Of a stretch of 64,000 nucleotides of DNA, positions 34,719-45,500 are shown one piece after another (the first letter of the stretch is position 1; the number at the start of each line of letters is the position of its first letter). The notes beneath the pieces were generated by a model. That model searched no databases. It was not told the DNA's origin and saw nothing but the letters and a program-made list of their open reading frames with translations. A program made the translations under genes and the position numbers. This DNA is from Flavobacteriaceae bacterium (GTDB taxonomy: Bacteria > Bacteroidota > Bacteroidia > Flavobacteriales > Flavobacteriaceae): assembly GCA_018402135.1 (NCBI GenBank), contig JAGYJF010000002.1, positions 496,001 through 560,000 of the forward strand, in the 5' to 3' direction.

Positions 34719-36304
34719 AAGTTGGCCGCGATAAGTAGTTTAACCGAATCCATATCATCTATTTCAGACACCAATTTATCTTTTCTCCAACGGGCAATTC
34801 TTGGAAAACGAAGTGCAACACCAGATTTATGTCGATTGCTCAATGCAATGCCTTCAAAGGCAATTTCAAATACCAATTCTGGTTTTACGGTACGCACAGG
34901 ACCAAATTTTTCGGTGGCGTTTTTGGTGACGAACTTGCTCACTTCTTTAATTTCTTCATTGGTTAATCCAGAATACGCTTTGGCAACGGTTACCAGTTTA
35001 TCACCGTCTCTAACCGCAAAAGTATAATCCGTGTAATAAGCACTGCGCCTACCACTGCCCTTTTGCGCATAAATTAAAACGGCATCAATACTTAACGGAT
35101 CCACTTTCCATTTCCACCAATCCCCTTTAATACGCCCTGTATGATACGGCGATTGCTTTAATTTTAACATCAACCCTTCCGAATTTTGACTTCGCGCTTC
35201 TTCACGAAGTGCTGTCACATCCTCCCAAGAATTAACCTTAAGTCCGTAAGATTGAGATATGGCGGATTGATTTTCAGAAATTAGGATTGCATTGATATGC
35301 TTTTGTCTGATAACTAAGGCTTCACTCCTTATGTCAGTGCCATTCCATTCGAGTATGTCGTAAATTCGAAAATTCACAGGAACTTCAGCCATCAATGCCT
35401 TGCTTACATTTTTTCGATTGAGTCTTTTTTGAAGATCGTTAAACTGAAGCACATTTGCATCTTTCATGGCCAATATTTCACCATCTAAGACAAAACTGTT
35501 GGGTAAATCTTGAACTGCTTCAACAAGTTCGGGGAATTGTTTTGTAACCAACTCTTCACCTCTACTCCAAATAAACACTGCGTTATCGCGCTTTATCAAT
35601 TGTCCGCGAATGCCATCCCATTTATATTCTATTTGCCAGTTTTGAACATTACCTAATTCGTTGGCCGGTTTGTCTAAAGCATAAGCCAAGCAAAAAGGAT
35701 AAGGTTTGGAATTGTCGTAATTAATGTGTTTGCCCTCAATTAAATCATCAAAAGTGATATCATCTACTGTCCAGTTACCAATAATACTGTGCATTAACTG
35801 ATTAGACTCAACTCCAGAATATTTTGACAGGGCGTTTACAAGCAACTTTTTAGAAACACCCACCCGAAAACTGCCACCAATAAGTTTGTTTATTAAAAAG
35901 CGTTGGTGTGTTTCAAAACTGTCCCATGCTTTGAGCATGTATGTCTTTTTTTCTTCATCAGAAAAGTTTTTAAGCACTTTAAGATCTTGCATTACCTCAG
36001 ACAAGGTTTTATTACTTTGCTGGGTTGGCGGCGGTAATAAAAGCGACAAGGTTTCACCTAAATCGCCCACAGCACTGTAACTTTCTAAAAACAACCATTC
36101 AGGAAGGTTGGTGATTTCGAGGCACCATTCCTTCATCAAGGTGGTTTTAACTGGGCGTTTGGGACGTTTACCAGTAAACAATGAGATTAGCCACAGTTTA
36201 TCCTTATCGGGTGCAGTGGTGAAATACTGTACCATCGCTTCGATTTTAGCGTTGGTTTTATTGGTGAGTTCTAACTGCTGTATGAGTGCTGCAAACTGTT
36301 TCAT
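34715..36304 (-). CDS. ATP-dependent DNA ligase
   Basis: 529 residues. An N-terminal helical domain (about 1-200) precedes the adenylation domain with the nucleophile Lys in YKWDGIRGQ (about residue 225), FVLDGEILA and GLMLKLKQSPY. The OB-fold follows, with KVDPLSIDAVLIYAQ. It belongs to the bacterial LigB-like ATP-dependent ligases, additional to the NAD-dependent ligase used in replication. It overlaps its neighbours by 4 bp on both sides, evidence of a tightly coupled operon. Confidence 0.95.
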   Translation of the reverse strand: MKQFAALIQQLELTNKTNAKIEAMVQYFTTAPDKDKLWLISLFTGKRPKRPVKTTLMKEWCLEITNLPEWLFLESYSAVGDLGETLSLLLPPPTQQSNKTLSEVMQDLKVLKNFSDEEKKTYMLKAWDSFETHQRFLINKLIGGSFRVGVSKKLLVNALSKYSGVESNQLMHSIIGNWTVDDITFDDLIEGKHINYDNSKPYPFCLAYALDKPANELGNVQNWQIEYKWDGIRGQLIKRDNAVFIWSRGEELVTKQFPELVEAVQDLPNSFVLDGEILAMKDANVLQFNDLQKRLNRKNVSKALMAEVPVNFRIYDILEWNGTDIRSEALVIRQKHINAILISENQSAISQSYGLKVNSWEDVTALREEARSQNSEGLMLKLKQSPYHTGRIKGDWWKWKVDPLSIDAVLIYAQKGSGRRSAYYTDYTFAVRDGDKLVTVAKAYSGLTNEEIKEVSKFVTKNATEKFGPVRTVKPELVFEIAFEGIALSNRHKSGVALRFPRIARWRKDKLVSEIDDMDSVKLLIAANL

Positions 36305-37323
36305 GCACTTTTTGGTAATTCTGTTGCATTGGTTTCTGTATCTTCTTTGGTGCCGTATTCGGTCTTCACCTCAGCGGCTGGAATACCAATCTCATTGAGG
36401 TAGCGTGCAAAGGTTTCTTGATAGCCGTGGGTGACATAAACCTGTTCGGCTTCGGTGGCTTTTACTGCTGAAATTAAGCCATTCCAATCGGCGTGATCGC
36501 TCACCACAAAACCAGCATCCACTGCTTGCCAACGACGGTGACCTCTTACTTGCATCCATCCCGAGCACAAGGCAATGGCGGCATTGGGAATTCGTTTGAT
36601 CATATTACTGCCGATTAGCGCTGGTGGCACAATAAGAATGTTATTCTGAATTAAATTTTTATCGGTGGTGGCTTGCCATAAATCGGCTTGAGGCAGCTTC
36701 ATACCTGAATTTCTGATAACTTCATTTAACTGAAAAATGGCGTTATGAACCAACATGGGCGCACAGCCATCCAATAACGACATGATGCGTTGTGATTTAC
36801 CAAGTGAATAACCAACAAAAACACTGGTTTTGTTTTGCTTTTGATTACTATAAACCCAATTCTGCATTTGCTGCTGAATCACAGAATCTTCTTGCCAATG
36901 ATAAATAGGCAAACCAAAAGTACTTTCAGTAATAAAGGTGTGACATTTTACAGGTTGAAAAGGAATGGTAAGACTATCGGCATTTGTTTTGTAATCACCT
37001 GTAAAAACGGTAACGTGGCCTTTATATTCTAGTCTAATTTGAGCCGAGCCAATGATATGTCCAGCAGGATGAAAACTCAGTTTTACACCATTGATGGTTT
37101 TTGTAATGCCATAGGGTAAACTTTCGATAGAAATATCTTGACCAATCCGATGTTTTAAAATGGCTTTAGAATCGTCCACACATAGGTAATGTTTCATGCC
37201 CCAACGCGCATGATCGGCGTGCCCGTGAGAAATCACAGCGTAGTCTACTTTACCCCAAGGATCGAGATAGAAATTTCCTGGGATACAGTACAATCCCTTT
37301 TTTGTAAACCTTATGATTTTCAA
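36301..37323 (-). CDS. Ligase-associated DNA damage response exonuclease (metallo-beta-lactamase fold)
   Basis: 340 residues of the SNM1/CPSF-like beta-lactamase group. Metal ligands are in AVISHGHADHARWG, HPAGHIIGSAQIRL, GDYKTN and FVVSDHADWNGL. It presumably processes broken DNA ends. The start is a TTG (KIIRFTKKGLYCIPGNFYLD follows), with no better ATG. It is the first gene of the four-gene repair operon and overlaps the ligase start by 4 bp. Confidence 0.93.
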   Translation of the reverse strand: MKIIRFTKKGLYCIPGNFYLDPWGKVDYAVISHGHADHARWGMKHYLCVDDSKAILKHRIGQDISIESLPYGITKTINGVKLSFHPAGHIIGSAQIRLEYKGHVTVFTGDYKTNADSLTIPFQPVKCHTFITESTFGLPIYHWQEDSVIQQQMQNWVYSNQKQNKTSVFVGYSLGKSQRIMSLLDGCAPMLVHNAIFQLNEVIRNSGMKLPQADLWQATTDKNLIQNNILIVPPALIGSNMIKRIPNAAIALCSGWMQVRGHRRWQAVDAGFVVSDHADWNGLISAVKATEAEQVYVTHGYQETFARYLNEIGIPAAEVKTEYGTKEDTETNATELPKSA

Positions 37324-37473
37324 TTGAAATGATTAAAAGGCTTCGTTAAAAACAGAGCCAGTAATTTTTTTATAAAGTTACATAAAAACGGACAAATACC
37401 CTTTGAAAGAAACTAAATCTGCCTCTTAATTATCAAATCAATTGAAGAAGAAAAAAAATCAATCGTGTTAAAA

Positions 37474-37944
37474 TTAACAACAACCAGACTCCGGCGTACA
37501 GCATGAAGTAGCGGTTTGTTTTTCGCCTATTTTCACTTTTAATTTTTCAGGCGGAATACCACAATTGTCCTTAGCGAGACAATCCGTCATTTTGGTAGTT
37601 AATAAAAAGTTTTTTCCATCAAATTCTAATCCGAATTTTCCAATGGTTTGCGCTTGGTATTCAACTTCAATATCGGCATTGGGTAAATTGAGGATGCGTT
37701 CGGATAATTCTATAATGTTTAATAATTTTTCCGGATGTAGACGGTGATCGTAATCATTGGCTTCCCACAATTGAAAATTTACGACTGTCTCGCTTCTAAC
37801 GGTGCCACCGCAATCAATAAAGTCTTTATGAACTTTACCTACTTCTGTTACGTGAAAATGGCTAGGTACTAAACTGCCGTCAGGTAATTGAAATGCTATG
37901 GATTGTGACTGCTTTAAATGAATTTTTATTTCAGATAGTTTCAT
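37474..37944 (-). CDS. DUF6428 family protein with Cys-rich tail
   Basis: 156 residues. The central part (SHFHVTEVGKVHKDFIDCGGTVR, then VNFQLWEANDYDHRLHPEKL) matches what I recall of DUF6428, a family often seen beside arsenic genes. The last residues, TSCCTPESGCC, contain four Cys in a compact tail, likely a metal or metalloid ligand. No ars genes are in the window. The gene stands alone on its strand. Confidence 0.75.
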   Translation of the reverse strand: MKLSEIKIHLKQSQSIAFQLPDGSLVPSHFHVTEVGKVHKDFIDCGGTVRSETVVNFQLWEANDYDHRLHPEKLLNIIELSERILNLPNADIEVEYQAQTIGKFGLEFDGKNFLLTTKMTDCLAKDNCGIPPEKLKVKIGEKQTATSCCTPESGCC

Positions 37945-38156
37945 ATCATTTATTTTAAATAGAATATTTTTTATTAATGTTCCGCTTGTGATTTTTGAAA
38001 TTTCACAGTCAGTATATATTTATATTGCAATATTACGATGAATAGTTGAGCTATCCAACATTAATTGAGGTAAAACGTGTTAATAAAAATATAACTACTT
38101 GTTTTTGAGTATTATTTTTTGTATTTTAAGAATTATTAACTTAAATCTAAAACAAT

Positions 38157-38360
38157 ATGGCCATTTTAAAAGTAATTGAAATTTTAGCAAACTCTAAAAC
38201 TAGTTGGGAAGATGCTACACAAAATGCCGTTGCTCATGCATCAAAAACTGTAAAAAATATTGCCTCAGTATACGTTAAAGAACAAAGTGCAATAGTTGAA
38301 AACGGTAAAGTAGTCGAATTCAGAGTGAATGTAAAAATCACATTCAAAGTAGATAATTAA
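38157..38360 (+). CDS. Dodecin family flavin-binding protein
   Basis: 67 residues: VIEILANSKTSWEDATQNAVAHASKTVKNIASVYVKEQSA matches the dodecin fold, a beta-alpha-beta-beta unit that assembles into hollow dodecamers storing flavin or CoA. The Trp of SWEDA is the flavin-stacking residue. The length is typical. It is isolated on the plus strand between DUF6428 and the T9SS cluster. Confidence 0.93.
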   Translation: MAILKVIEILANSKTSWEDATQNAVAHASKTVKNIASVYVKEQSAIVENGKVVEFRVNVKITFKVDN

Positions 38361-38510
38361 AAATTAAGAAGTTTTAAACTCTTAAGCCTTGAAATTATAT
38401 TCAAAGCTTTTTTCGATTTCAACTTTAAATATGAGCCATAGAACTATCAATAATTTCGATTAATTCAAGCTTTACTAATATGTAGAAGCTGTTTTGATAT
38501 CTAAAAAATT

Positions 38511-39488
38511 CTAAAACTTATTAATCTTGCTCTTCGTACAAGGACAATCACTAATACCTTGCAGAAAATCTAATCCAATAGTGACCATATGCGTCCCTGA
38601 ATTGTATCCTGCTAAATCATTAGTCGTAATTTGGTATGAGTATGCGAAATACATTTTAGATTTCATAATACCAGCCATTGGGCCAACGTTTAAAGGTTTC
38701 AAAAACTGATCGTTTAAAAAACGATACGATGCTCCAATCCAATAATAATCTTCACCTCTCGTATATTTTCTATATTTAAAATTGATATCGGTAGCTGAAC
38801 GACCGTCGCTTCCAAATAATTGGAAAAATACTGAAGGTTCGTATTCTATATTTTTGTTATAATTACTCCTCATAACGTATCCAGAATACATTTGATAATT
38901 TCTGATGGTATTTGGCTCAAATCCATTAAAATCGTTAATGTCTTTTTCTAATATATTATTAGCATTAAAACTAAAGAAAAACTCTTTGTATCGGTATAAA
39001 AATCCTACGTCGAAGTTATGATTTGAGATAGCTCTATCATCGGTAATTGCTGGATCTAAAATTGGCATCTCAATAGTTGGTTGAAAATTATGAATATCAA
39101 TTTTAAAAGCGTTGATGTTATAGGAAAGTCCGAAAGACAAAAACTGTTTGGTGTAATAATCTAAAACCAAATGATGGGCAAAGGAGAATTTTACGCCTGT
39201 TTGGCGTGTGTTACCATTTTTATCATTGTAGGCAGACACACCAACACCAGAACGATTTGATATCCTCATATCAACATAAAAAGATTGGTTGTCTGGAGCA
39301 TCTTTAATACCAACCCATTGTGTTAAGCCATTCACCCTAACTCTTAAGTTATCACCAATTCCTGCAAATGTTGGCGATATAACAAATTCATTATCTGCCA
39401 AGTACTGCGTCCAAACTGGTAAGTTTAACTCTTGTGCATAAGAATAAGTAACTGCTATAAAGAGGATATATTTTAGAAATTTTTTCAT
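38511..39488 (-). CDS. PorP/SprF family T9SS membrane protein
   Basis: About 325 residues from the ATG giving MKKFLKYILFIAVTYSYAQ, a clean signal peptide (an ATG six codons upstream is also in frame). The sequence LNLPVWTQYLADNEFVISPTFAGIGDNLRVRVNGLTQWVGI is the PorP/SprF hallmark, and a beta-barrel follows. SprF in Flavobacterium johnsoniae is needed for secretion of the adhesin SprB encoded just upstream. The same arrangement holds here with the 3,200-residue protein, 41 bp upstream. It is the outer-membrane partner for T9SS type B cargo. Confidence 0.93.
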   Translation of the reverse strand: MKKFLKYILFIAVTYSYAQELNLPVWTQYLADNEFVISPTFAGIGDNLRVRVNGLTQWVGIKDAPDNQSFYVDMRISNRSGVGVSAYNDKNGNTRQTGVKFSFAHHLVLDYYTKQFLSFGLSYNINAFKIDIHNFQPTIEMPILDPAITDDRAISNHNFDVGFLYRYKEFFFSFNANNILEKDINDFNGFEPNTIRNYQMYSGYVMRSNYNKNIEYEPSVFFQLFGSDGRSATDINFKYRKYTRGEDYYWIGASYRFLNDQFLKPLNVGPMAGIMKSKMYFAYSYQITTNDLAGYNSGTHMVTIGLDFLQGISDCPCTKSKINKF

Positions 39489-39529
39489 GTCTTTTCGTTT
39501 TTTCAATTAACTCAGCTTATTCAAGATGT

Positions 39530-42500
39530 TTATCTATAAAGTGTGAAATGGCCAACAAAATCGCGGTCATCAGTTGAACTGTTCAGCCTAACTACATACC
39601 AGTAATCACCAGTTGGTAGTTCCTTATTGTTATATCTTCCATCCCAATACTGACCAACTCTGTAGGTGCCAACCTTACGTCCGTATCGGTCAAATATGTC
39701 GAATTCTAGATTTGGATAATTCTGCGCACAACCAGGTGCCCATCCATCATTTACGCCATCGCCATTTGGTGTGAAATAATTCGGAATACAGATATCTACA
39801 AACTCTCTAAATATGGTAGCTGAAGCCAAACAACCACTACTGTCAGTCACTACTACTGTGTAATTTCCAGTTTCAGTTATAATGAAGCTATTAGTATCGC
39901 CATAATCTACCCCGTTAAGTGTGTACTGATAATCTCCGGTGCCTCCAACGGTTACTGCAATTATTTCGTTAAGATCACCTTCATTCAAGGCTAACACTAA
40001 TGGTTCATGCTGTTCAATATCAAAAAATTCTGTTGTTTGAATACAGCCATTGGTGTGTCTTACTTCTATATAATGATTAGTTCCTACCCGTACATTGGTA
40101 AATACATTACTTATTTGATAGGCGCCTCCATTGAGAGCGTAATCTAAATCTTCTGTATTAACATCGCCTTCTACCGTAACAGTTACTACATTTTCTGTGG
40201 CATCATTAACACAAACAGATTCAATGAGCAACAAAGGATTAAAACTAACCGATTCTGGGAAAGTAATATTCCATTCCGATTCGCAGCCTTCGCTGTCGCT
40301 TACAAATACTATATGATCCCCACCACCCAAATTGGTAAAATCAAATTGGGTTTGTGTGGCAGTTCCAACAGTATAAACGCCGTCATAATTATCTAAACTT
40401 ACACTGTATGGCAAAGTACCTCCTGAGATTTCAATACTAAATTCACCATCTGCATCACCTTCACAAACTTCTGGAAATATAGAATCGGCAACGATTGAAA
40501 TGATTACCGGCGCTGGTTCAGTGATTGTAAAATTGAATATTAAAAAACAACCCAAAACATCTTGAACAATTACTTCGTAATCACCTGGTGCTAAATTCTC
40601 AAAAATATTGGTATCAAAAAATTGATTGGATTGCGGTGAAATCGCATATTGAATGTTTCCTGTTCCACCAGTTGCAAATATTTCGATAAATCCGTCATTA
40701 CCACCAAAACAAGTCACGTCGTTAACATTAAAAGTAGCTTCTAACGGAGCTGTTGGTTGAGATATGGTTACCGGTTGTGAAACCACATCACAGTCGCCAC
40801 TTTCAACAATTACCACATAATCGCCCGCTACCAATTCAGTAAACACACCAGGACTATTTTGAGTTGCAGGGATGGTGTTACCCATGTTGTCTTCAAGGGT
40901 GTAAACATAATTACCCAAACCACCTTGAGCCGTGGCAGTGATACTTCCGTTATTATCACCAAAACAATTGATATTTGGATTGACTGAGGTTAAATTTAGC
41001 GTTATAGCTGAAAGTGGATCAATGGTGATTTCATTGGAAACAGTTGCGATACAACCGTTCGCATCTCTTATATAAAATTCATAAGTACCAACAGCAACCG
41101 GGAAGGTTACCGAGGATGAGAAAGAACCTAATATCGCAGTGAAACTACTATCATTGCTGTACTCATAAGCACCTGTTCCTCCTGTAGCACTTAATGTAAG
41201 TGTAGTTTCGGTTTGGCAGGTTTGGGTTGAAGCGACCACCAAATTGGAGTTGATAGGCGTTGGCTCTGCAATAACGATATTCAGAGACGTGAATTCACAA
41301 TTCAATCCATCCGTAATTGTTATGTTGTAAGTTCCCGCGGCCAAATTGTTAAACATCGGCGACGTTTGCGGACCAGAGGAACTCGGTGTTGGTAAAATAG
41401 TGTTGAGTGTGTAGCTGTAATTCACACCTTGACCTCCCGAAACTGTATTAACCGTAATACTGGCGATTTGATCACCAAAACAAGATAGTAAAGTTGTACT
41501 TGGTGTGAAGGTGGCTGTAATTGGAGCCGGTTCTACTAGTATAATGTTTTCAGAAACTATACAACCAGCAGCATCGATGGCGTTGACTGTATAATTGCCT
41601 GCCGATAAACCTGTGAAAGTGCCATTTGTTGAATATGCTACAGTGGCACTCCCGGTAAGTTCGTATTGGTAATCTCCAAACCCGCCACTGCCAATAGCTG
41701 TGATGGTTCCTGAGTTATTATCGCAAGTAACATTAGACGTTTCTGAAACCATTAGTGTTAAAGGTGTTGGTGGCGAAACAATGGTTACAACATTTGATGT
41801 TGCTGCACAGAACGGACTGTCGGTAGCTGTAACTTCTACAGTGTAATTTCCTGCAGATAATCCGTTTACTGCTATAGGATTAGTTGTTGTATTAGCGGCC
41901 GTTGCACTGATAACCGAATTTCCTAATCCGTCAAATACTTCATAATTATAATTACCTGAATAACCACTTACATTAATTTCTAAAGCACCATTGGTGTCTC
42001 CAAAACAGGTAATACCTGAAGTGGCCGCAGCCGTAACGTCAATTAAATCGAATGGCGCTATGGTTATAGCTGTGGTCGCTATAAAACATCCGGTGCCTAT
42101 GTCGTTCACTTGGAAGAAATAAGTTCCCGGACTGCTAATGCTAAAAATATTTGAGGCTTGTGGTGTTCCACTCGGTAACATCTCATAAGTAAAATTACCA
42201 GAACCACCGGTAACGATAATTTCAACACTACCTGTATCATTACAATCTATAGGTGTTACTATAGTAGCAACAGCTGCTGTTAATTCCTCAAGAGGATTAA
42301 TAATAACATTGTTATTTGCAATACAACCGTTAGCATCTTGCACATAAACCGAAATGTTTTGAACACTGCCGTTGTCAATAATTTCAAAGGTGTTGTTGGT
42401 GAAATAATTTACACCATTGATACTGTATAAAAATGGTGCTCTACCTCCTACTTCTGTTATTGTTATGGTAGCAGTATTAACCGAATTATCGATGGCACAA

Positions 42501-45500
42501 GCAAAATCTGTTGCAGTACCTGTAACTTCTAAAAGCGTGGGTTCTCCAATTGTCACATCTTGCAAAGCCACACAATCTCTTCCTGAAGTTACCTGAACGG
42601 TATAAGTACCGGCCGGTAATCCTGAGAAAGTATTTGAAGTTTGCGCAGGAATACTGATGGGTGCAATAATTTCATAAGTATATACCGGATTATCATTACT
42701 CGCCGGTAAATTAACAGTGATTGAACCATCTGTGCCACCGTTACAACTTACATCGCTCACCAATGTTGTAAACGTTACCGGAGTTGCGTTGTCTAAGGTC
42801 ACTGACACATCTTCTGTACATAAAGTAACCGTATCGGTCATCGTTATAGTATAGGCTCCTGATGGCACACCTGAAAACACGCTTCCGGTTACGGTAATTG
42901 AGCCCGGATTAGGACTAATTGTATACGAATAATTGCTTGAACCTCCGTTGCCCGTAACTGTTATCACACCATCATCGTTGGTACAACTTGGTAAAGCCGT
43001 AACGGCTGGTGTTAAACCAAGTGGTGCTTCAATATCAACTGTCACAACATCGCTACAACCATTGGCATCTCTTACCTCAATGGTATAACTACCGGAGTTT
43101 AAATTGAAAATGGTAAATGGCATTGTTTGCGTTTGGAATGCGCTACCGTTAATACTGTAAGTGTATGGTGCAATCCCTGCGGAAGTTAAGGTCACTTCAA
43201 TTTCAAAAGCACCTTCGGTGGCGGTACAATCGTTGGTGACACTTGCTGTTATTGCAGGTGATGGATCTAATGGTAAAATAGTTTCAGAAGAAGTCACTAT
43301 ACAACCATATGCATCTTTTACATGTACGAAATAATTCCCCGCATCTAAGTTGAAGCTGCTGTTAGTAGTCCAAGATGGATCTGATACTAACGGAGTCGCC
43401 GGTGTGGTGGTAACTTGATATTGGTATGGAGCCGTTCCATTTTGACCAATAGCACTTATCACTCCTGAAGCGGTATTACAATTGGCATTTTGATCTACCG
43501 ATACCGATAAATCTAAAGCAATGGCCGATTCAGTAATATTAAAAGGAACCGTTACAACGCTACAACCCGCATTAGGTCCTGAAGTTTCACTGATAAGAAC
43601 ATAGTAATTCCCGAAAGTTAACGGACCCAAATCAGTTACCGTTAAAGAACCGTTTGCAGGCACAACACCTGTACCACTAACTCCTGTGGTGTTTTGTGAT
43701 AAAGAATCAAATATTTCATAGTTAATATCAGTAGTTGAGCCATAAATGCTATTTACCGTAAAAGTTACATTTCCGTCGGCACTACCTGTACATGTGATGT
43801 CATTAGACGAAACTGCGGTTGCGGTTAACGTTGAATTTGTTGGAATTGGTGTAGTTGCAGGTTCGTAGTAACTACAAAGAGTTGATTCGTCGTAAACGAT
43901 AAAAGTATATAAAACACCCGGCGTTAAACCTGTAAATGTAGCCGACTGGCTTCCGGATGCATCTTCCGGAATCCATGATCCTACCGGGTTTGGATACACA
44001 GAAATTGGACCTTGATAAATGCTAAAGAAAAACGGTCCTGTACTGGTTAATGTTGAACCAACGCTCACCACCGCTGTACCACCAGTAGCGCAATCAACCG
44101 AAGTATCGATAACAATATCTAAATCGTCTGGCGGTGAAGCTACCAAAACATCTTGTATTAATACAGAACAGCCATTGGCATCAACCACATTAATTTGATA
44201 CAATCCAAAATCAACAACATCAAAACTTACAGAAGTTGATCCTGTGGCATTTAATTCTGAATTATTATAACCGTTGGTTCCGGTTACAAAATAGTTGTAC
44301 GGTGCCGTGCCACCTGTTACGCTATTGATAATAATAGATCCTTGTGAAATGCCACCCGTAGTACAAGTAATAGGTATGGTTAAATAATCAACAGTAATAG
44401 CAGCTGGTTCAGAAATGGTAATGGTTTCTGTGGTTGTACACGATCTGGCATCGGTGATAGTGATTGTATAAGCTCCTGAAGGTAAGCCTGAGGTTTGTGT
44501 GCCATAATTGACACCTGTTGTGTCGTTATTAACGTTAATTGTAAATGGTGCAGTCCCAGAAGCTGTATCAATGTTTATTTCAATAGCTGCATTTGAGTCG
44601 CCATTACAAAGAATAGGCTGTGTTAGAACAACTGCATTGATTGCAGGAGGCGTTATTGGGTTAATGGTGGTTGTATTTGTGAGTACCGTACATCCCTGCG
44701 CATCGGTAATTTCAAATTGATAAGTACCGGCTACTCCTGTGGTGTAGCTGAAGTTTGCACCTGTGGCTCCTAAAGAAGTGAAAGCACCTCCATTCACAGA
44801 AACGGCATAATTAAACGGTGTATAACCACCAACAATAGTTCCTGCTATCGCAGCATTTGGGGTTGCAGTACAATCTAAATCATCTGTTAAAATGGTACTC
44901 ACTGATAATTGGGGTTCAATTGTTTCTGCCGATAAGGTTACTGTACAGCCAAAGGCATCTCTTACTGTAACGGTGTAAACGCCAGGCGTTAAATTATTAA
45001 AAATATTACCCGATTGATAAGCACTGCCATTTAAACTATATTCAAAAGGCGCTTGCCCTGATGTTACCGTTACTTCTATACTAGCACCATTAGAATTGTC
45101 GTAACAAAAGTCTGATGTGCTGCTAATTGAAGCAACCGGCGTACTTGGCGTAAGTAAATCAAAAGTATCTGTAGCGATACAGCCGTTTAAATCGGTTACA
45201 GTAACAATGTAGGTACCATCTTGATTTAAACCTGTAAATGTATTGTTGCTTTGATTTGGTAAAACGGTACCGTCGGGTAAGGTTAAACCAAACAAATTTC
45301 CACCCCAGCCTCCTGTAGCTGTAATAACCACGCTACCATCTTGCAGACAGGTAATTGGGCTTATATCTATAAAAATTAACAATTCTGCAGAAGCTTGATT
45401 AATGGTTACTGAAGTTGTGGCTTCACAATTGGTAGTATTATCGATTACTACAATGTTGTATGTACCCGCAGATAGACCCGTCAATACTACCGGAGAAGTA

